26,413 nt of DNA, taken from assembly GCA_027575765.1 (NCBI GenBank), contig JANBPT010000680.1, forward strand, positions 1 through 26,413, written 5' to 3'. Under the pieces are notes generated by a model. The model saw only the letters and a program-made list of their open reading frames with translations. It did no database searches and was not told the origin of the DNA. Positions 19,247 through 26,413 of this stretch are shown piece by piece. The stretch's first letter is position 1, and the number at the start of each line of letters is the position of its first letter. The stretch comes from Tieghemiomyces parasiticus. Taxonomy: Eukaryota > Kickxellomycota > Dimargaritomycetes > Dimargaritales > Dimargaritaceae. The position numbers and the translations under genes are program-made.

Positions 19247-20705
19247 GTAATGGTGAATAGGCAGGCGAAGGGAAAGAGAAGAGGGTACGACACTAGGGCG
19301 GGGTATGCGCAGCGTGGTTTTTGACTAGCACGTCCGGCAGAGGATTCCAGGTGGTGGACGTCGTCTAGAGCGGTCTAGTGGCAGGCTGGATACTTTGTCT
19401 ATGCGGGATAGGGACCGCCTTGTCGCGAAACCAGAGCACTTCACAGCAGCGGGTCAGCACCTTTTTTTTTCCTGCCTATGGCACGCGTCAGTGTGAGTGA
19501 GGGTCCTCCCAGCGTTTGACGGACGGGCGGAGAGGAGTGGGGAGTATCGGGGGTCTTTAGTGGTTGATGGATGGTTGGAGAGGTTGAACGGGGACCGGTA
19601 GAGGGTAGCGAGAGGGTGCAGCTAGCGATTAGACTGCTTGCCACGGTCATGAAAGGACATGTAGCAATGGATGGGTGGTGGCGAAGTTGCAGGAACGATG
19701 AGTATCTATAGGTAATGCTCCTGCCACACACCCTCCCGTGAGCGAAAGGAACGCTGGAATTCGGCGCAAGGCCCAGCCGGGTTTCGCGCCAACACATTAG
19801 GCTGTGAACAAAGGGCCATAAAGGGTAGAGCGTAAAGCTGCTACCAATCCCAAAGTTGAGACCAAGCTACAAACTGCCGCATACTGTGCCATCCGCCTCT
19901 ATGGGCCGTGAACGGCTTCATCAGACCCTCGGCTCTTTATCTCGGAAGCTCGGCGGCCTAGTGCTGGTGGTACCGCACCCCCCCCCCGTGCCTTTGAGAC
20001 AGCTTGCTATTGCGGGGCTATAGGTCCATTCCACGTCATACCCGGGGAGGAATTTAACCATGGGCTTTGGTAACCGCCAAGTGCCGGCACGACCTAGAAT
20101 AGGCCTACCTCTTCATGCGAGCGTGCCAGTTTCCGAAATAGACCGTCTTGGTAGCTAGGTCACAGCTCTGTCTACCATATCAGGACAACACATTGTAATC
20201 CTACCAGCCAGACTGCACTATCCGGCTGGGCATAGGGGGGAGGAGGGGACGGTGCACCCTCCCATGCCAGTCTACATCCCGGCTTCCGCCTGGCTTTGTG
20301 TTATGTGCCCCCACTCTCTCTCTTTCTCCTTGTGAGGCTTGTGGGCGTGACCTGCCCCATACTACTTACCAGGTATTTTCCGTGTCTGCCTATGCTCAGC
20401 TCTCAGACACGGACCCCTCACGTCTCATTACGACATCGTTAAACGTTAAAGTCATTTCGAATTACAATCTCGAAAAAGAAAGACTCGGTCATCTCTTGGG
20501 CATTTGTTGGTTTGTACACTGCATCGTGTAAACTCACTTGAAAATATCTGCAATTGGCACAGTTGCTCTAGCCGGTGCATCGCTTCAGGATTTCGCATCT
20601 GCTTAGCGAGATTTCCTTCTGCGACCAGAGTGATTCCGTCACGATTACGGAGAATCCCTTCGCTGGCACCAGCACATTTGTCACGCCACCTGGGCCAAAG
20701 TCAGT
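19247..20705. other. 1.46-kb divergent intergenic region
   Basis: It lies between the RNF220-like gene (-) and the CCCH protein gene (+). Open frames are short and unsupported. A run of 10 C sits at 19978-19987 and a CT-rich tract at about 20310-20330. Promoters of both neighbours must lie here. No RNA gene or repeat is recognised. Confidence 0.45.
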
Positions 20706-21914
20706 ATGGTACGTGCATCCCCACCGCTCGGCCTAACGACATCACTCCAAGCATCCTTCCCAACTGGGCGGCCGCTGTCTTGAGGCTGGTGCAATGGCCC
20801 GTTCATCGCCTACGCGCGCACCGTGTATAACGTGGTTGCCTTCTTGCCATGCGGACTAACTTTTACTACACACGGTATCGTCCGCTGTCGCCCTGGCTGT
20901 TTTAATCAAACCTTATTCATACTAGGGAAAGAAAGTCGACTACGATAGGCCCACCATCCACGCGCGCCCGGCCGCGGCCGCCGCGGCCGATGATGACTTT
21001 AGTGCCCTGCTTAACCAGTACCAGAAACAGGAGAAGAAAGTGCTAAAACGGGAGCCGGTAAGTAGACCTTGCCTACGCCGGATCACCCCAGCGAGCCCTA
21101 CCCACCACCGACAGTCCGCTACTTTCACCACTTTATTAGCAAATCCAGACCCTAACCCACTCACTCATTTTATCAATTATCCTCCCCCCCCCACTTGGCC
21201 CACGGCCATTGATCCAACCGCTCTGTTCAGGCCCATCGACCCGATCCCAAGTCGGCGGGAGGCTCAGCCAGTGCCATTCAAAAGAAGGCCAAGAAACAGG
21301 CCAAGAGGAACAAGCGCCGGAAGCTCCAGCGTGAAGAGATGCTCGCTAACGCAGGGACCGGGCCGTCCGCGACGATGCCGAAGACGGTAGCGGCAGAATC
21401 CGCGGTCGCTCCGACCACGGGCCAGGATGCTCCGCTGGCGAGCCTGCTACCGGGGCTTACCAGCGACTTGGCCCTCTTGGCAGCCCTTACTAACAGCTTG
21501 GCGGGAAGCGGTGCCGTTCCGCCTGGCTCCTTGCCTGCCGCCCCTACGGCCCCCATAGATTTGTCCTCCACGGTACTGTCTGATTCCCCAGCAGCTCCCC
21601 CGGCCGCCTCAACCCCCACGCCGGTCCAAACCTCCGCTCCAGTCGACCCCCGCCTGCGTTTACAACAAGCCCCCGCCTCGTCCCCGCGGTCAACACCCCC
21701 CTCTGGCCCACTCAACCGTGCCCCGCCCCATCCAGCCCCCACCCCTTCGAAACTCAGTACAGTCCTCTGTCGGTATGCTAAAACCAACAGCTGCGGCAAA
21801 GGTAACTTATGCCCTTTTTCACACGACCTCAAGCTCGAAACATGCCGTTTCTTTGCCGAGCGGGGATACTGCCGCCAGGGCGACCAATGCCCCTACTCCC
21901 ACGTCCGACCGTAG
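20706..21914 (+). CDS. Tandem CCCH zinc-finger protein
   Basis: Proposed exons 20706-20708, 20926-21057 and 21231-21914 give 272 residues. Exon 3 alone is an open frame from an internal Met. Upstream exon 2 encodes GKKVDYDRPTIHARP and a charged helix, in phase 0, and lacks a Met. The nearest suitable start is an ATG directly followed by a GTACGT donor, so exon 1 would encode only Met. Both acceptors are the first AG after a CTAAC. A Lys/Arg-rich segment (about 62-78: QKKAKKQAKRNKRRK) may bind RNA or act as a nuclear signal. A Pro/Ala/Ser-rich linker follows, then two zinc fingers at the C-terminus: 225-243 (C-x7-C-x5-C-x3-H) and 250-269 (C-x8-C-x5-C-x3-H). Such pairs usually bind single-stranded RNA. 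The exact family member is not recognised. An AATAAA lies 73 nt after the stop. Confidence 0.82.
20709..20925 (+). other. Intron directly after the start codon (CCCH gene)
   Basis: 217 nt, donor GTACGT, CTAAC at 20856-20860, and CTAG as the first AG after it (20924-20925). It is phase 0, so the coding sequence would resume with GGA AAG AAA. The acceptor is well supported; the donor is the best candidate that I could find. Confidence 0.6.
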
Positions 21915-22811
21915 CCTTGGGCCTTGAGGTATAGTATGCGCTTATAATCCGTTACCCTCGTCACTTCTTGATCTTCGTCTTGAGCCAATAAACCCGCCGA
22001 TTGAGTTCCTGTTAGTCGACCTGTAACCGGGGGATGCCCAAATCTACGGTGTCGATGATGGATGGTAAACGGTAGACTCGATCTTGTTTACAGGCGTAGT
22101 TGCCCCTATGGGCGAACGTTGCGCTCGTGTAGACTGCACCCCTCTCCCGGGGGCACCCTAAACGAAGCCGTAGAAAGAACAGCACCTTATGTCTGAGCTC
22201 CACACCGGATGAATGGTTAGCAGATTAGCAAGGCAGGTATTTCCGCACCGATTGGCCAGTGGACTGGCTAAGGCTACCCATCAGCGACGTGGTTAGGAAG
22301 AGGTAGCTGTGCAGCTAGACCAAATTTTTGCCCCCCTGAAGTATCACCTTCACTACTGCAGTGGGATACAAACGACCTAGTAACGCCCAGAACCTCGCGT
22401 GGACTAAGGGGCGTATGTCAGGCAGGATTACCCTTCTTCTATGTACCCAGCGAAATATCATCCCATAAGGCCTCCCCCCCCCCCCGCAATACGGTGCTGC
22501 GGTACAGCATCTCTGGCCGGGTACCCCCAGGTGGTGCTGCGGCAGCTACATTTAAACTCCCCCTTGACCTCACAGCTCGCCCGCACCTATCCTTCGTTTC
22601 TCTCATCCTTGCCTCCGCTTGCTCCCCACTATTCGTAGCTGCCGCAGCAGCGCAAAGTTCGGCGGCCTGTCTACCCTTTCGTTCGTGTCCTCCCGGCCAC
22701 TCGTTCCATCGTAAACCCTTTCTTATCCACTCCGCCCGCCATCCTAACATTGTCTCCCAATCCATCTACGTTTTCCTTTCGTAGCGCTTCACGCCCTCGC
22801 CAACACTCACA
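21915..22811. other. Intergenic region between CCCH and BRCT genes
   Basis: About 0.9 kb between two same-strand genes. It holds the CCCH 3' UTR, a run of 12 C (22474-22485) and a strongly pyrimidine-rich stretch (about 22550-22790) leading into the next gene, which looks like a promoter/5' UTR. The upstream extension of the long BRCT reading frame (22750-22811 and through the intron) is not taken as coding. Confidence 0.45.
21987..21992 (+). terminator. Putative polyadenylation signal of the CCCH gene
   Basis: AATAAA located 73 nt downstream of the stop codon on the coding strand. Confidence 0.5.
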
Positions 22812-25122
22812 ATGGCCACCAACGAAAACTTGCTCCAGGACTCACAGGACCTTGGTGTCTTTGCCGGTAAGTACCTGCTGCGGATGGATCCCGCCCAAAT
22901 ATCTGTACCTACGCTCTTCCCCTGAATCGATATGCAGCCTTCAACAATATCTCAGCCGGCCTTATTTACCCCCGTCCTGTGTACTGTACTACTATTCCCC
23001 CCCCGTACTTGTCCTGCTGCCAGTTGACGATCCTTTCGGAGAGTGGCCCGCCGCTGGTAGTAATGTCCTGACCACACCCAGTGGTACCGACCGGACCCTG
23101 ACGGACTCGCACCGCGCGAGTGTCGTGATGGAGTCGAGTCTACTTGAGGACTGTCTACGCTACGCCCGCCAGCTGCAACGGACCCTCGACGCTACCGACC
23201 CGTTGACTACGTTGGCGCCCGGGGCCCCTGTCACCCCGAATCATTCCCCGCTTTCGAAGGAACCGAAAGCCGCGGACACGGTCAGTCCGCAGCGTCTGCA
23301 TGACCAGCTGGCTGAGCTAGTGCGGGTTGGTGAGAAGTGGTCGGGGGCTTACCAGGATCTGCGCCAGATCCACGAGCGGCTGGAGGGCCGCTGGGCAACG
23401 GTGCGTGAGGCGATCCTCGACCCTCCAGCCGCTTCAACTGCCGACCGCCCCGCTCACGATCCGGCTCACCGTGGATCGGAACTACCCGTGCCGGGACCCG
23501 CTCTGGACCCAGACGCCCTCGATGCCGATAGTGACCGCTCCAGCGTATGTGAAGACCCCCATTCGATCCGCTTCCGGACCAAATTCGCCGACCACAAGGC
23601 TCAATTGCTGGAATTGCAGCGTACGAGCCTGGAGAGCCTGGGCCAGACTGCCACCCGCTACCTGCGCCGCCTCGAAGCCCTGTGCGGGGAGCTCAACGAG
23701 GAAGCAGCCGACCTGGAGAGCCAGGTCAACCAGCTGCGCCACCAGCGGGAGCAGGACCATGCCCGGCTGGCTGAAAAAGAACAGGCACTGGCTCATCAAG
23801 TTGACCTCGCCCGGACCAACGACGACTGTCTGGCGCAACTCCGGACTGACCACGCCGCACTCAAGCGCCAGTTCGATGCTACTGCTCGCACTCACGCCGC
23901 CGACACCGACAAGTTGGAGGCTGCCCTAGCCACAGAGCGGACCGCCCACGACCAGACCCGTCAGCGTCTCCGTGAGGCCGAGGCGCGTGCCGACCGGGCT
24001 CATGAGGCTGCTGAGACCCAGGGGGAGAGCCGGCGCGAGCTAGAGGGCAAGGTTGAGTTTTGGCAGGAAAAGGTCATGGCCCTGCAGAAGACGCTTAGCA
24101 CCGCCCTGGAGGACAAGAGCCGCGCGGCGGTAGAGGTCCAGCGGTTGCAGTCTGAACTGGAGCAACGGACGGCTGCCCACCACGGTGCAAGCGACGCCGT
24201 GTCGGTGTGCGGTTCGCTGGTCGGGGGCCCTGCACCATCGGTAGCTTCCGTTACCTCCATGATGCGAAACCGACGTGCCGCCGCGCGGGCTCGGATGGGT
24301 GACGGGACTGGCCGCTCGATGATGCCCCCACCCGTGACGCCGTGGGACGCCCCGTCCTCGGCGTATAGTGCGGCGCGCCGAACTCCGTCGGCGGTTGGTC
24401 CATCGTCCCCGCCGTTCCCCATGGCTCCGCCGCCGGTCCCCGTGGAGAATTCCCCGTTCGTCCACCCAGCCTCCGTTACCCGGGCGGACCCTTTGCGCCG
24501 TGCCGGCATCCCTTCCTCCCGGGCCTCTGTTTATTCGAACCGGCCGGCGCCCTATCGCCGTCCGGCCGCCGCCGTAATGCGCATCGCCTTCACCGGCTTC
24601 ACGGGCGAGGCTCCTAGTCCTCACAGTCGCCAGAGCATGGGCCGCCTTGTCGATCTGGTGCGCCAGCTGGGCGGGCAGGTGGTTGCCGAGGGCACCTCTT
24701 TTACCCACCTGGTTTGCGCTGCTGGGGGCACCCGGACCTTTAAGACTTTCGCAGCCGCCCTGGCCGGGCGCTGGGTAATCCACGACAGTTGCTGGCTGGA
24801 AGCTTCAGGGGCAGCGGGTCGCTTCCTGCCCGAGGCCGAGTATGGTGGGGTACGGCATCTGGCGCGGCCCTTCGCTGGCAAAGCCTTCTATGTGGCCCCG
24901 TCCTTTACCGCCGAATGCCAAGCACGCGGCAACGACGTGTTTCACCAGTTCACCGACCTGACCGTCAGCATGGGCCTCGGTCAGTTGGTTGACAAGCCCG
25001 AAGGGGCGGATCACGCCTTGAAGGGCGCCACAGACGAGACACGCTACACGGCTGCCGACCTGACCTGGGAGAGTTGGGTTACCATGATCCCGGGTAGCAA
25101 TGTACGCGGCGTCCAGTCGTGA
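22812..25122 (+). CDS. Coiled-coil protein with C-terminal BRCT-like domains
   Basis: Proposed exons 22812-22866 and 23024-25122 give 717 residues. The open frame extends upstream to 22750 through the intron, but the start MATNENLLQDSQDLGVFA with a GTAAGT donor, joined to VDDPFGEWP, is a better N-terminus. Residues about 205-405 form a long coiled coil rich in Glu, Gln, Arg and Leu. A Pro/Ser/Ala-rich disordered linker follows (about 420-535). From about 537 a BRCT domain is clear: MRIAFTGF, LVRQLGGQVV, FTHLVCAAGG, the R-T-F-K element (about 589-592), GRWVIHDSCWLEAS and FLPEAEYG. A second BRCT-like unit is plausible at about 637-717 (AGKAFYVAPSF, ending in WESWVTMIPGSNVRG). The arrangement recalls the phosphopeptide-binding tandem BRCT of the MDC1/PTIP/MCPH1 type, but I cannot assign orthology. 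It probably acts in the nucleus in genome maintenance or chromosome structure. Confidence 0.85.
22867..23023 (+). other. Intron of the BRCT coiled-coil gene
   Basis: 157 nt, GTAAGT donor and GCCAG acceptor, phase 1. It contains no stop in the exon 2 frame, so retention would still be readable from upstream, but the encoded stretch is Tyr/Pro/Leu low-grade sequence. No clear CTAAC is present, unlike the other introns. Confidence 0.7.
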
Positions 25123-25524
25123 TGCGGCAAGGCCGGAGGTTTAGATCGCAAGCCGTACTTCCCTTAAAGCGTTTTCGTTCCGTCGGTGTTTCGGGATTTT
25201 GACCCTGCCATCAAAATCTCGCTGTAGGGTTGTGACCGTCTATGCCCTTTTCAATGGCTACTATTATCCTTTAGTCTCTATCTAATATTGCAGCTTTTCC
25301 TTGGCAAATCATTGTAACTCTCCATGGTAAAAGGAGCTCGAAAGTACATTGGAAAGAAGGCTACCACTTGGAAGAGGGCGGCGGCGAACAAAGTATCCAT
25401 TTCCCTCGATGCTACTATTGCGGTGCAGGTGAATTTTATTGGGATAGCATCGCCCACAAGCAGATGGGGGCCACCCCTAAATGTACACACGCTAGCGAAG
25501 CGGGTTAATAATCGGAGATGTCAA
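25123..25524. other. Convergent 3' region, BRCT gene / PSMG1-like gene
   Basis: 402 bp between converging genes. The plus-strand frame at 25324-25647 starts with ATG but has no motif and runs antisense into the PSMG1-like last exon, so I reject it as a gene. No canonical AATAAA for either gene. Confidence 0.4.
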
Positions 25525-26413
25525 CTACGAGTAGAGCGAGGAGGCAGGGCCCGCGGCTGGCGGGCCAGTGCCGTACTGTGTGCGCTGTCGTTTAGATGCC
25601 AGGGCCGAGGAGGTGAGCCTGACCCCAGGGAGTTGGGTTGCAAGTAGGTCAACCCACGGAGTGGTGGTGTGCTGCGATTGCGGATCGACAATGAGATAGG
25701 CTGGGACGGAGGTCGCAGCGCAGAGTGTCAGCAGCGCCGCTCCCGCACCTTGGACCATCAAATTATCGTGAGCGCCCAATTCACGAGCGTCTGGTAGCTG
25801 ATACGGAGAAGGAAGGGTGTTCAGGTTGCCAAGGATGGATCGGCATGTGAGGTTAACTATTTGCCAAGGCTAGCCCTTAGTAATTCAAAAGGGTTCGAAG
25901 TTAGCCTTCATCTACCGTGGTTCCAGTCAGGCCCGAGCAGTCCTTACCTGGGGCGCTCCAGGCGACTTGAGGTACCGGAGGGCCTCAACTTCAGCCTTAT
26001 CGTCGGTATATTGCCGATGCATGATGCCTTCGATGAGGGACTCTCGTTGCAAAACGGTGAGGGATTGCAGGATGAATACGCTGCATTATTTATTGGGGAT
26101 GAGTGGATGAGTATGGCAGTGGTGGTTAGTGGATGGTTAAGGCGCCTGTGTGTTTTGAACGGTGGGTGTCACGACCCGTATGGCGCAAGGCTGACGACCG
26201 GCTTGAAGGGGGTCATCGGGCTAATGCCCGCTCCAGCCCAAGAGCAACTGACCGACAGGGTTGGGAATGGGCATCCAACTTACCGGGTTGGTGTCATGTG
26301 TTTAAGGATGGTGTGGCCCCAGCTGTGCAGACTAAATAGATCCAGCTCATCGGCCAGGAGGACATAGCCTGTACCGGGGTTATCGGCCTGGGCGAGGATG
26401 AAGTAGGGGTTAG
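25525..26413 (-). CDS. PSMG1: Proteasome assembly chaperone 1 (PSMG1/Pba1)-like, 3' part
   Basis: Minus-strand exons 26413/26411-26284, 26080-25948 and 25797-25525; the 5' end lies outside the window. The joined reading includes LHSWGHTILKHMTPTRVFIL, then REGIMHRQY-like and ALRYLKSPGAP segments, then NLMVQGAGAALLTLCAATSV. This matches the order of elements in the PAC1/PSMG1 family as I know it: a helix ending in a Pro-x-Arg-Val turn, a late segment Asn-Leu-Val-x-Gly-x-x-Ala-Ala-Leu, and a following hydrophobic strand. The protein ends Leu-Tyr-Ser, which fits the HbYX motif used by Pba1-Pba2 to dock on the alpha ring of immature 20S particles. Introns are 203 and 150 nt, with GTAAGT/GTAAGG donors. 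The first exon's left edge is uncertain, because CTAAC at the window edge followed by CCAG (26390-26388) could be an intron end. Assignment is by pattern only. Confidence 0.75.

Noticed and set aside
21278..21832. 184-codon minus-strand frame over the CCCH gene
   Set aside because: Antisense shadow of the Pro/Ala/Ser linker; the plus strand ends in two intact CCCH fingers.
22750..22811. Upstream extension of the BRCT frame (790-aa version)
   Set aside because: It reads through a pyrimidine-rich leader and an intron with good GTAAGT and CAG ends. The start at 22812 gives a normal N-terminus.
24040..24783. 247-codon minus-strand frame over the BRCT gene
   Set aside because: Arg/Gly-rich antisense shadow of the Pro-rich linker and BRCT region.
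25885..25910. GGTTCGAA resembling a tRNA T-arm
   Set aside because: No matching acceptor stem, A box or anticodon arm upstream; it lies in an intron of the PSMG1-like gene.

Overview
The window looks like nuclear DNA of a fungus, probably an early-diverging (non-Dikarya) lineage. The evidence is spliceosomal introns of about 150-320 nt with GTAAGT-type donors and CTAAC-type branch sites, GC-rich codon use in conserved genes, and orthologues of eukaryotic housekeeping genes. An RNF220-type E3 ligase, as far as I know rare in Dikarya, supports this. The exact lineage (for example Kickxellomycotina) is inference only.

Layout. (1) 1-919: two LYR-motif mitochondrial proteins head to head, a truncated Mzm1/LYRM7-like gene (-) and ISD11/LYRM4 (+). 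(2) 920-11593: a gene-poor island with a 4.1-kb stretch without a recognisable gene, then three tandem same-strand paralogues of a seven-transmembrane family (4993-5986, 7173-8266, 9837-10580) separated by 1.2-1.6 kb. (3) 11594-15221: RIO2 kinase (-) and RPAC1/AC40, the subunit shared by RNA polymerases I and III (+), divergent over a 659-bp promoter. (4) 15763-19246: UBE2W-type ubiquitin-conjugating enzyme (-), an unrecognised small acidic protein (+), and an RNF220-like RING E3 (-). (5) 20706-25122: a double CCCH zinc-finger protein whose first coding exon seems to be only the ATG, and a coiled-coil protein with C-terminal BRCT-like domains (both +). (6) 25525-26413: the 3' part of a proteasome assembly chaperone 1 (PSMG1/Pba1)-like gene (-), running off the window.

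Most of the window is ordinary housekeeping: Fe-S and respiratory-complex assembly, ribosome production, ubiquitin and proteasome. The part most likely to be under-described is the tandem 7TM cluster. The three proteins share a GPCR-like plan: N-out topology by the positive-inside rule, a conserved Cys at the start of TM3 paired in position with one in the TM4-TM5 loop, and sequons on the predicted outside in copies 1 and 2. I do not recognise the family by name. All splice models were made by eye from splice signals, reading frame and homology, without transcript data.
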